Source of the DNA: Actinomycetota bacterium
GTDB lineage: Bacteria > Cyanobacteriota > Vampirovibrionia > Obscuribacterales > Obscuribacteraceae
Length of the DNA: 7,092 nt
NCBI GenBank assembly: GCA_903970355.1
Contig: CAJCIF010000238.1
Span: forward strand, 1-7,092
Direction of reading: 5' to 3'
Shown here one piece after another: positions 1 to 5,605 of the stretch. Under the pieces are notes generated by a model, which saw only the letters and a program-made list of their open reading frames with translations, searched no databases and was not told the origin of the DNA. Position 1 is the first letter of the stretch; every line of letters starts with the position of its first letter. The position numbers were made by a program, and so were the translations under genes.

Positions 1-1182
1 ACCTCTGGTGTAGGGGCTGATATTGAAGAAGTTGTGATCCCACGGTCCCAATATCAATTTGTTGCCCGGGTTTCGATAGTTCATAAATCGCTTGATGGCA
101 GCGTTGGCATTAGCAGCTTCGAACCATCCCGCGCCAACGTATATCGGTACTTTTACTTGCGCGATCTTTTCCCAGTAACCGCTGGCGCTCCCCAAATCAA
201 GACCACGCTTCATGAATTCTGGTCCAAAGGTTTGTTGAAGCACATCAACAGAATGTCTGAAAGCTTTTAATTGATGGGTTGGTTCATTTTTTGATTTGGG
301 ATCAAAAACAAAATCGTCTTTAAATTGAATTTTGTCCAAAACGCGCATGTCTGAATTCATTTTGTGTTCTTCAATTGCTGCATGCAAAAGCTTGAGATGA
401 TCGTCATTATCTACCGGGTGAACACCTTTAATAAAAACATTGAAAGCCTTGAGGTTTTTCGGCACTCTATCTTGATCGAATTCTTTCGTGAAAGACTCGA
501 AGTTATGCATGAAGGGCTGGAGCGTCATGCCACCGGGATGCATAATGTCTATATAAAGATCAAATGGACTGGATATGATCGCTACTGCCTTTACTGCAGG
601 GTCCGGGTGAAGGAGCCCGAACTCAGCAAAGTTGCCGGCATAGGAGTGACCCAGCAATCCAATTTTTCCGTTTGACCAGGGTTGCTTCAAGATCCAATCT
701 GTAACTGTCTTGTGATCTTCACTATCAATGGGGCAGAACTCCCAGGGGCGCGTGCCGAAAGAGGCACCACCAGCACGTGCATCCATAGTTACGTAACCGT
801 AGCCGTGCATGGCAAAAGATCTGCGCCACAATGCAAGTGGCCTTGTATAGAGAAGATTGAAGGGATGGCGCAGATCGATCACGCGCCAATAGCGAGTTTG
901 CTCGAAGATGACGGGCACCTTTTCCCCTGGTTTCAAATTGCCCGGCAAAAATATTTCAACGGCAATTTTCGTGCCGTCTGTCATTTCTACATACTGCGAT
1001 GATTCTTTGTAACCACCACCAATATGGGCAGGATAGTAAAGGCTTGGCACACCATGACTATTGTCGTTTTTCGGGGGCAGAAAGTAACGGTAACTTATCG
1101 CCGAAACCGGTTTTGACAGTAGCAACAGGACAAGAACTACGGCCACCAGAGGCCAACTTTTAGATACCTGGATCATCTTCAT
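1..1182 (-). CDS. Secreted CocE/NonD-type alpha/beta hydrolase (X-Pro dipeptidyl-peptidase S15 fold), C-terminus cut by the left edge
   Basis: The frame is open from the ATG at 1182 to base 1, giving 394 codons; the C-terminal part lies outside the window. Residues 1-28 form a signal peptide (short basic start, then a Val/Leu run, with cleavage likely after PVSA). The nucleophile elbow GLLGHSYAG places the catalytic Ser at 180, in the GxSYxG form typical of CocE/S15 enzymes. GPWDHNF supplies the probable catalytic His383. The expected acid falls in GAGWFEAAN, where CocE proteins normally have GWYD, so here it is Glu355. A helical cap lies roughly at 210-310. Known members hydrolyse acyl esters or N-acyl/peptide bonds; the substrate here cannot be told. 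The jelly-roll C-terminal domain usual in the family would follow beyond the edge. The gene overlaps the upstream secreted-protein gene by 23 bases, so translational coupling is likely. A second in-frame ATG lies at 1176; AGGTGA (1195-1200) favours 1182. Confidence 0.88.
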   Translation of the reverse strand, partial: MKMIQVSKSWPLVAVVLVLLLLSKPVSAISYRYFLPPKNDNSHGVPSLYYPAHIGGGYKESSQYVEMTDGTKIAVEIFLPGNLKPGEKVPVIFEQTRYWRVIDLRHPFNLLYTRPLALWRRSFAMHGYGYVTMDARAGGASFGTRPWEFCPIDSEDHKTVTDWILKQPWSNGKIGLLGHSYAGNFAEFGLLHPDPAVKAVAIISSPFDLYIDIMHPGGMTLQPFMHNFESFTKEFDQDRVPKNLKAFNVFIKGVHPVDNDDHLKLLHAAIEEHKMNSDMRVLDKIQFKDDFVFDPKSKNEPTHQLKAFRHSVDVLQQTFGPEFMKRGLDLGSASGYWEKIAQVKVPIYVGAGWFEAANANAAIKRFMNYRNPGNKLILGPWDHNFFNISPYTRG

Positions 1183-2119
1183 AAGATCGTTTTATCACCT
1201 GACTAAGTTCTAGCAGGCCTTGGTCCATTCCACCTATCAAAGATTTAAGATCGGAAAGCATCGCAATTGTCTGATCTACATCGGTTAGATTCATCCGAAC
1301 GGTAGTGCTGAAGCTGCTTGTAGCTTGTGCACCGCCAATCTTGCTAGCTGCTTTATGAACAGATGTCCAGTGCTTGATAAGAAGAAGTCTCCTCGACATC
1401 GGGCCATTTCCTACCGTGGCGTTCAAATAAGTCCAAACGCTATCAGGATAAAAATCGTGCACCATTTTGTTCCCGGAAATGAACGATGTCAAAATGGGAG
1501 GGGCGGATTGCAAAAGATTACTCTCGTTGTGCTGCTGCCTGAGCGTTAAAGCAGAAAGACCGGTTTGCACTCCACCGTCAAACACCTCCAGAACATTTGT
1601 TGGAATCAAACTGGCTGGAGTAAGGGCGGAAGAATAGCCACCAATTTTTGTGATACCACCGCTAAACAAGTTAATGAATGAATTGCGCCTTAAAATTCGA
1701 GCTCGTTCGTCATTGATGGTGGCCTTATCATGCGCAAGTGAAGCAGAACCAGAATCCAATTGACCTGAAACGAAATTGATATCGAGCGTCGCGCTTTCCA
1801 TATACTGATTGATCTTTGTACGCAAATAAATGATCTTCTGGCGATGCGCCATTGCTTTGGCAGAGAGATCGCTTTCCACAATGCCTTTAGCTGCTACTTG
1901 CTCAGTTTTGATTGCTTCGTAGATTGGCAAAACGCCCGTGATTTCTGCTACTTCTTCGGCATCAGGAGACAGTTCCGGATGCTTCCTTGCCTTTTCGCCA
2001 GGAAAGTCTTTTTGATACAAGGCACTATGCTTGTATTCGGCAGCTTCTCCCCAAACTGGTGCGATCGCAAAGTACAGCGATGCCACCACCAAGATTGGAG
2101 CGTTTCTGAAAACGCACAT
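1160..2119 (-). CDS. Secreted protein of unknown function (319 aa)
   Basis: I do not recognise the family. A start at 2119 is preferred over the longer in-frame ATG at 2143, because AAGGAGG lies six bases before it and a TATAAT box overlaps the longer start. Residues 1-24 are a signal peptide (hydrophobic PILVVASLYFAIAPV, cleavage probably after VWG). The mature part has no cysteine. Residues 60-145 are mostly helical and charged, with possible coiled coil around 85-115 and 125-146. Residues 147-192 are Gly/Ser/Leu-rich and mildly hydrophobic, the sort of segment that could touch a membrane. Residues 243-315 are again helical. No catalytic motif is visible. The stop lies inside the downstream hydrolase gene, so the two are probably made together and may share a task outside the cytoplasmic membrane; that role is inference from context only. 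Confidence 0.82.
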   Translation of the reverse strand: MCVFRNAPILVVASLYFAIAPVWGEAAEYKHSALYQKDFPGEKARKHPELSPDAEEVAEITGVLPIYEAIKTEQVAAKGIVESDLSAKAMAHRQKIIYLRTKINQYMESATLDINFVSGQLDSGSASLAHDKATINDERARILRRNSFINLFSGGITKIGGYSSALTPASLIPTNVLEVFDGGVQTGLSALTLRQQHNESNLLQSAPPILTSFISGNKMVHDFYPDSVWTYLNATVGNGPMSRRLLLIKHWTSVHKAASKIGGAQATSSFSTTVRMNLTDVDQTIAMLSDLKSLIGGMDQGLLELSQVIKRSYEDDPGI

Positions 2120-2125
2120 CTTGTG

Positions 2126-2132
2126 CCTCCTT
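2126..2132 (-). promoter_or_regulatory. Ribosome binding site fixing the start at 2119
   Basis: On the minus strand AAGGAGG sits six bases before the ATG at 2119. The longer in-frame ATG at 2143 has no comparable site, so this site decides the start and brings the signal peptide close to the N-terminus. Confidence 0.75.
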
Positions 2133-2141
2133 GAACTGGTC

Positions 2142-2147
2142 ATTATA
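2142..2147 (-). promoter_or_regulatory. Putative -10 box for the secreted-protein/hydrolase operon
   Basis: The minus strand reads TATAAT, a perfect sigma-70 -10 match, 22 bases before the preferred start. Transcription would begin near 2135, leaving a leader of about 16 bases that still contains the AAGGAGG site. The -35 side is poor: the best candidate is AAGACA with a short 15-base spacer. The call rests on the -10 match and its position. Confidence 0.4.
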
Positions 2148-2280
2148 GCCAGCGCGTACCGATGTCTTCGCAGCTGCTCATAAGATCATCGAGGGCTGTC
2201 AAGCAAACACAAAAATAAAAAGGTGTTAAAGGAGATCAAAAGTCACCAAATTGCCATTGTTGAACATTAAGCTCCTAGTC

Positions 2281-2310
2281 AAGGGTATGGGCAACCCCCC
2301 GCCTTACCTT
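2281..2310 (+). promoter_or_regulatory. Hairpin with C-rich loop upstream of the small helical protein
   Basis: AAGG (2281-2284), TA (2286-2287) and GGC (2290-2292) pair with CCTT (2307-2310), TA (2305-2306) and GCC (2301-2303), giving nine base pairs with small internal mismatches and the loop AACCCCCC. No U-tract follows on the plus strand, so it does not look like an intrinsic terminator. It lies 45 bases before the start at 2355 and may be a leader structure or a protein-binding site. No known riboswitch class was recognised. The rest of 2148-2354 shows no convincing plus-strand promoter. Confidence 0.3.
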
Positions 2311-2354
2311 TGGCGAAAAATTCAGATACGGCGAATGTGGCGGAGATATATACG

Positions 2355-2690
2355 ATGGAAACACTTTATCGACTTGATGATGCTGCCAGTGTTTTGAAAG
2401 AGCTTTTGCAAAAGGAAATTGAGACGCGCTCCAAAATTTGCGCTTGCGTCGTTACCTTGCGCGAAGCCCCAAGCAACAGGAATGTCGATAAGGACGAAAT
2501 AAAATTTCTCATGCGTGAATTGCATTTTGAGCTAAGGGCCATTAAACGTTCGCAAGAACTGATGCAGCGCAGACTGGCACCGTGGGAACAATCTCTTTCT
2601 CGGCAAAGCTCTCCATTCGTTCAATTCATGAAAGATGCTTTTTGGAGCTTGGTCGCTTTTGTGCGCGTGAACATGCTGTCAAGGAGCTGA
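2355..2690 (+). CDS. Small helical hypothetical protein (111 aa)
   Basis: I do not recognise this protein. The ATG at 2355 is chosen because GGAG (2342-2345) lies nine bases upstream; an in-frame TTG at 2310 would add 15 residues but has no ribosome binding site and lies within a hairpin. The product is almost wholly helical and highly charged: residues 1-25 form a leucine-bearing helix, 45-75 a basic helix, and 88-108 a hydrophobic or amphipathic C-terminal helix (FMKDAFWSLVAF) that could lie on or in the membrane. Cys29 and Cys31 form a CxC. No enzyme motif is visible. It ends 58 bases before the rhomboid gene on the same strand, so co-transcription is likely. A role with the rhomboid, for example as partner or substrate, is only a guess from position. 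Confidence 0.65.
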   Translation: METLYRLDDAASVLKELLQKEIETRSKICACVVTLREAPSNRNVDKDEIKFLMRELHFELRAIKRSQELMQRRLAPWEQSLSRQSSPFVQFMKDAFWSLVAFVRVNMLSRS

Positions 2691-2739
2691 TTCAGAGCGG
2701 CTCGACTGTATGCAAGAATAAGGGCTGCTTCTTGTTCCT

Positions 2740-2743
2740 GAGG
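2740..2743 (+). promoter_or_regulatory. Ribosome binding site supporting a GTG start
   Basis: GAGG lies five bases before the GTG at 2749. The protein start MFPIRDS matches the N-terminus usual for this rhomboid subfamily (M-I/F-P-I-R-D), so the GTG start is well supported. Confidence 0.6.
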
Positions 2744-2748
2744 CGGCT

Positions 2749-3432
2749 GTGTTTCCAATACGAGATAGCGTCGAATCCCAAACTGTTCCATTCGTTACCT
2801 GGATCATAATGGGACTCAACTGTCTTGTTTTTCTCTTCGAACTTTCTCTTGGCACTAATGGTCTTGCATCATTTACAAGCAAATTTGGCGTAGTGCCTGC
2901 CGCTCTTACCAGTCAGCCCAATATCACTGAGTACGGCACCATATTTAGTTCCATGTTCCTTCATGCCGGTTGGGCGCACCTGATTGGCAACATGTGGTTC
3001 CTTTTTATCTTTGGTGACAACGTCGAGGATCGTTTTGGGCATCTCTTTTATCTTCTCGTCTACCTGATTACTGGTGTAGGCGCTGCCATGACCCAAACTT
3101 TGATCGACCCCCACTCAGAAATAGCCATGATCGGAGCAAGCGGTGCCATATCGGGAGTACTTGGCGCTTATCTGGTGTTCTACCCGTCCGCTACGGTTGA
3201 GGCGTTACTGCCCCTGGGCGTCGTGAGCCGGATCGTCAATGTCCCAGCTGTCCTATTCCTCTTGCTATGGTTCGGCATGCAACTGATACCCGGTATTGGT
3301 TCTCTGGGCTCGATCGGCAAAGAGGGAGAGGCAGGGGGTGTGGCGTTTTGGGCGCATGTCGGTGGTTTTGTGGCTGGAGTTGCCATTGCCATTGTGGCCG
3401 GCGCTTTCAGAAAGCGCGAGAATATTTGGTAG
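2749..3432 (+). CDS. Rhomboid family intramembrane serine protease (227 aa)
   Basis: Rhomboids are polytopic membrane proteases that cut transmembrane segments of other proteins within the bilayer, using a Ser-His dyad. Here the nucleophile is Ser131 in GASGAISG and the partner is His203 in FWAHVGGFVAG. The HxxxN motif is also present (His77, Asn81 in HAGWAHLIGN), with the IFGDNVEDRFG stretch that follows it in many bacterial rhomboids. Six hydrophobic segments can be placed near 15-33, 64-88, 97-116, 125-145, 160-180 and 198-219, as expected for the basic six-helix form. Length is normal and all key residues are intact, so it is probably active. The GTG start gives the typical MFPIRD beginning. 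The small helical protein gene lies 58 bases upstream. Substrates cannot be inferred. Confidence 0.95.
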   Translation: MFPIRDSVESQTVPFVTWIIMGLNCLVFLFELSLGTNGLASFTSKFGVVPAALTSQPNITEYGTIFSSMFLHAGWAHLIGNMWFLFIFGDNVEDRFGHLFYLLVYLITGVGAAMTQTLIDPHSEIAMIGASGAISGVLGAYLVFYPSATVEALLPLGVVSRIVNVPAVLFLLLWFGMQLIPGIGSLGSIGKEGEAGGVAFWAHVGGFVAGVAIAIVAGAFRKRENIW

Positions 3433-3513
3433 GACGAGAGACCCGGTAGCACGAGACATTTCGACGGAGTTAGGCAACAATAATATCTTTAGAGTAAAAG
3501 GGTACCTTTGCCC

Positions 3514-4098
3514 ATGAAGAGGCCGGAATTAAAGCTACTGTTGATGATGCTCACTTTAAGTGGGCTCACTGCGGAAGCCTTTGCGTCCACCTGGTATCCC
3601 TCCTCTATCGATCCCTATCCCGGCACAACCTATCGATGCGAAGTTAGACCTCTGCCGCATTCAATGAGAGGTATTCCAGCAACAGATCTGGAATATATCG
3701 ATCATGCTTTCAGCGTCATCCTGAAGTGCACTCAAGAAAAGGAACTGATGATGAAAGCGATCAACGATCGCAATGCATTTGGCGGACTCGATCGATATAA
3801 GACGGTTATACAGTCACAATTCACCAGGCTTGATGGACTCGATACCCCACGCGGTCTCGAGCAATTTCAAGAAGATCTGGTTGCTGCTCTCAAACTACAG
3901 GAGACCTTTTTTGAGAAGGCTGCCACAGCGTCTTATAATGGCGAAGAGATGAAGCAGATAATGGCCATTCCCGAGGCCCGCGAAGCTTCCAATCGATTAA
4001 TTTCGGCATGGTCCATTATGGAGACCCGCTATCCCACTTGCGACTCTGCCTCTAAGGACAGCCTCTACCATCACATCTGCGCGCTGGATTTATTTTAA
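3514..4098 (+). CDS. Secreted four-cysteine protein of unknown function (194 aa)
   Basis: I do not recognise the family. Residues 1-25 form a signal peptide (MKRPELK, then LLLMMLTLSGL, cleavage probably after AFA). The mature protein begins STWYPSSIDPYPGT and then is mainly helical. It has exactly four cysteines, at 42, 72, 176 and 189, which could make two disulfides after export; Cys42 and Cys72 lie early and Cys176 and Cys189 near the end. The C-terminal DSLYHHICALDLF is compact and hydrophobic, which suggests a packed end rather than a tail. The ATG at 3514 is chosen; a TTG two codons upstream (3508) is equally compatible with the AAAGGG at 3497-3502 (spacing 5 versus 11) but adds only two residues. 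No catalytic motif is visible. It lies 81 bases after the rhomboid gene on the same strand and may have its own promoter. Confidence 0.8.
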   Translation: MKRPELKLLLMMLTLSGLTAEAFASTWYPSSIDPYPGTTYRCEVRPLPHSMRGIPATDLEYIDHAFSVILKCTQEKELMMKAINDRNAFGGLDRYKTVIQSQFTRLDGLDTPRGLEQFQEDLVAALKLQETFFEKAATASYNGEEMKQIMAIPEAREASNRLISAWSIMETRYPTCDSASKDSLYHHICALDLF

Positions 4099-4105
4099 AA
4101 CGCCG

Positions 4106-4157
4106 AGCTCGCCAAGAGCTAAAATTCGAAGTAGCAAGTAGGCTTGGCTCACTTGCT
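4106..4157 (+). other. Two small hairpins after the four-cysteine protein gene
   Basis: AGCTC (4106-4110) pairs with GAGCT (4116-4120) around GCCAA, and AGCAAGT (4133-4139) pairs with ACTTGCT (4151-4157) around an 11-base loop. The first begins eight bases after the stop codon. Neither is followed by a U-tract on the plus strand, so termination is uncertain; they may instead protect the 3' end. Otherwise 4099-4319 holds only a possible weak promoter. Confidence 0.3.
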
Positions 4158-4264
4158 TGTCGCCTTACGCCAACAATTAGAGGATGTACGGGACAACTAG
4201 AGCTTGCATGAAGTAATGTGGCCGCACTCTTTGAAATAGCTTTCTCTCTTTAACTGTTTGAGCT

Positions 4265-4270
4265 TATCAT
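4265..4270 (+). promoter_or_regulatory. Possible -10 box for the zinc-ribbon gene
   Basis: TATCAT matches the sigma-70 -10 consensus at five of six positions and would start transcription near 4277, leaving a leader of about 43 bases. The -35 region 17 bases upstream is TTCTCT, a poor match, so this is weak. Confidence 0.25.
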
Positions 4271-4306
4271 CGGACCAGGTACCCCGGAGACATGGTGAAG
4301 TTTGAC

Positions 4307-4315
4307 GGAGGTGAT
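4307..4315 (+). promoter_or_regulatory. Near-perfect Shine-Dalgarno site
   Basis: GGAGGTGAT is complementary to the usual 16S rRNA tail over nine bases, and its GGAGG core ends eight bases before the ATG at 4320. It fixes the start of the zinc-ribbon protein there rather than at the in-frame TTG at 4302, and implies strong translation. Confidence 0.8.
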
Positions 4316-4319
4316 CCCT

Positions 4320-4532
4320 ATGAAGTTGAGAACACTAGATAACCCCCGCCTATCAGATACCCTGGAGTATCTCTGTTTGCTCTGTGAGAATCGCTTCTTT
4401 TATCACTCCGGCGATATGAAATGCGGCCGTTGCCACAACGGCGATTTTGAAGAAGTAGTACCTCTATATGTAGAAGATGACTCGCGCCACGATGATGTGA
4501 TTGGCAAAGAGATTCATTCTGCCGGCGACTAG
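4320..4532 (+). CDS. Small zinc-ribbon protein (70 aa)
   Basis: The product has two CxxC knuckles, Cys19/Cys22 (LCLLCENRF) and Cys35/Cys38 (MKCGRCHNG), 12 residues apart. That is the pattern of a rubredoxin-like or zinc-ribbon fold binding one metal ion, most likely Zn. After the ribbon comes EEVVPLYVEDD and an acidic, probably flexible tail (residues 44-70). There is no signal peptide or membrane segment, so it should be cytoplasmic. Small proteins of this kind often bind nucleic acid or act as adaptors, but nothing here shows the partner. The start at 4320 is fixed by the GGAGGTGAT site. The gene stands alone with 221 bases upstream and converges on the MscS gene across 20 bases. A rubredoxin-like iron site is the main alternative; the lack of the usual CPxCG proline and glycine argues against a true rubredoxin. 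Confidence 0.82.
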   Translation: MKLRTLDNPRLSDTLEYLCLLCENRFFYHSGDMKCGRCHNGDFEEVVPLYVEDDSRHDDVIGKEIHSAGD

Positions 4533-4537
4533 CACTT

Positions 4538-4569
4538 AAAAACAGCTTTCGGTTATCCGGCTTTGGCTG
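4538..4569 (-). terminator. Weak candidate terminator of the MscS gene
   Basis: On the minus strand, CGG-ATAA-CCG (4559-4550), extended by AGC (4562-4560) pairing with GCT (4546-4544), forms a six-pair stem with a three-base bulge. It is followed one base later by TTTTT (4542-4538). The stem spans the MscS stop codon. Stem strength is low, so this is tentative. The plus-strand transcript of the convergent gene has no U-tract after it. Confidence 0.3.
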
Positions 4570-5419
4570 CCTGTTTCATCGGCGCAGGTGCGACCACACT
4601 CGCTGCTTTCGCTCGTTTGCGCAGTTCCTTGCTAACCGCTATATTCAATTCGCTTTGAAATACTTCCGGCTCATACGACCGATCATCAGTCCAGACATAA
4701 ACAAGAAGAGTGATGGTGTCATTCGTAAAGGACTGAAGAAGCACTTGCACCGGCTTGGTTTTATCAGCTTTTGAAAGTTGTTTCGCCGCTTGCTCAACCA
4801 TGGTGATAATTCCCTCCGGATCGTCACTGGATGGCAAGGTCATTGGAATGGATGTGCGGATCGAACTGCCACCATAACTGAGATTTATAACTTTTGAAGA
4901 GACGAAATCTGTGTTGGGCACTATCACTGCCGTATTCTGTTTTGTCATGACAGCAGTAGCTCGCAGTGAAATGTCTGCCACTTCCCCTATGGTGTCACCA
5001 ACCTGAATGCGGTCGCCAACTTTGATTGGTCTTTCAATGAGAATAAGCAGACCACCGAAGCAATTCGCGCAAATATTCTGCAAGCTCAAACTCAAACCAA
5101 TACCAAGTGCGCCGGCGATAACAGTAACAATTGTTATGTCTATGCCTGCGGTATCGAGAATTATCAATAATCCAACTGTGAGAACGACATAGCTGAAAAT
5201 GGCGCCCAGAGCATATCTGATGCCACGGTCGCCAATGAACCGCACCAATATTTTGTCTATCAACCAGCGCTTGACCAGATTTGTTACCGATAAAAGCACG
5301 GTAAGAAGGATCAATAAATACATCACCATCCATAGTGTCAAATGATGTTTGCCGGTCGGAAAGACAGGCAGATTCAAAACATCTTTTGCAACTGGCAAAG
5401 CAGAATGAAATAGATCCAA
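4553..5419 (-). CDS. Small-conductance mechanosensitive channel, MscS family (288 aa)
   Basis: MscS channels open under membrane tension to let solutes out during osmotic downshock; they work as heptamers in the inner membrane. The length matches the simple E. coli MscS type. Hydrophobic segments are TM1 at 28-47, TM2 at 70-89 and TM3 at 94-128, the last being the Gly/Ala-rich pore helix (VIAGALGIGLSLSLQ). The MscS beta-domain signature follows: ERPIKVGDRIQVGDTIGEV (129-147), LRATAV, then VPNTDFVSSKVINLSYG with the conserved Pro168-Asn169. Residues 190-265 form the alpha/beta vestibule, and an Ala/Lys-rich tail ends the protein. TM3 carries Cys117 and Cys120 (NICANC), which is unusual. The start is TTG at 5419, supported by AAAGGAG seven bases upstream; no ATG lies nearby in frame. 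It lies 186 bases after the pseudokinase gene on the same strand, so co-transcription is possible but not evident. Confidence 0.93.
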   Translation of the reverse strand: MDLFHSALPVAKDVLNLPVFPTGKHHLTLWMVMYLLILLTVLLSVTNLVKRWLIDKILVRFIGDRGIRYALGAIFSYVVLTVGLLIILDTAGIDITIVTVIAGALGIGLSLSLQNICANCFGGLLILIERPIKVGDRIQVGDTIGEVADISLRATAVMTKQNTAVIVPNTDFVSSKVINLSYGGSSIRTSIPMTLPSSDDPEGIITMVEQAAKQLSKADKTKPVQVLLQSFTNDTITLLVYVWTDDRSYEPEVFQSELNIAVSKELRKRAKAASVVAPAPMKQAAKAG

Positions 5420-5426
5420 GATGAGT

Positions 5427-5433
5427 CTCCTTT
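5427..5433 (-). promoter_or_regulatory. Ribosome binding site supporting the TTG start of the MscS gene
   Basis: On the minus strand AAAGGAG lies seven bases before the TTG at 5419, ideal spacing, and there is no nearby in-frame ATG. This makes TTG the real start. No convincing -10/-35 pair was found in 5434-5605. Confidence 0.7.
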
Positions 5434-5580
5434 GTCGGAATCTAAATCAAGGACGTTCGATCGCTACGGTTGTTTCATTCAGGCGCTAGGGACGGTTTAA
5501 CCCAGCCGAGTTCGCTCTTGCGCTATCATGGGAGATTTTAATTTGGAAGATCCCGTCAAGGGTCTTGCATGTCGTTGACG

Positions 5581-5603
5581 AAATCCTCCGTCACACGGGA
5601 TTT
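5581..5603 (-). terminator. Hairpin just after the pseudokinase stop codon, possible terminator
   Basis: AAATCC (5581-5586) pairs with GGATTT (5598-5603), and CGT (5589-5591) with ACG (5595-5597), giving nine base pairs with a two-base bulge and a three-base loop. It begins two bases after the minus-strand stop. The following sequence on the minus strand has only three U residues within the stem foot, so intrinsic termination would be weak. A second imperfect hairpin lies at 5547-5566. Together they occupy much of the 186-base gap before the MscS gene. Confidence 0.35.
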
Positions 5604-5605
5604 TA

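Noticed and set aside
364..1002. Two plus-strand open frames of over 100 codons opposite the hydrolase gene
   Set aside because: Both lie antisense to a continuous minus-strand frame with a signal peptide and GHSYAG/GPWDH motifs; their translations show no family character.
2061..2068. GCGATCGC, the HIP1 octamer abundant in many cyanobacteria
   Set aside because: Only one full copy was seen in the window; a single palindrome does not show enrichment and cannot support a cyanobacterial assignment.
1844..2134. Plus-strand open frame of 96 codons opposite the secreted-protein gene
   Set aside because: It is antisense to the minus-strand gene with a strong ribosome binding site and signal peptide, and its composition is odd (rich in Cys and Phe).
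2582..2809. Plus-strand open frame bridging the small protein and rhomboid genes
   Set aside because: It overlaps both in another frame, has no ribosome binding site, and both neighbours have better start signals.
4302..4319. Longer TTG start for the zinc-ribbon protein
   Set aside because: The TTG lies upstream of and within reach of the GGAGGTGAT site that clearly serves the ATG at 4320, and it has no site of its own.
4292..4342. Short 16-codon frame starting ATGGTGAAG that overlaps the zinc-ribbon start, a possible leader peptide
   Set aside because: Its GGAG lies only two bases from the ATG, too close for good initiation, and there is no attenuator-like structure.
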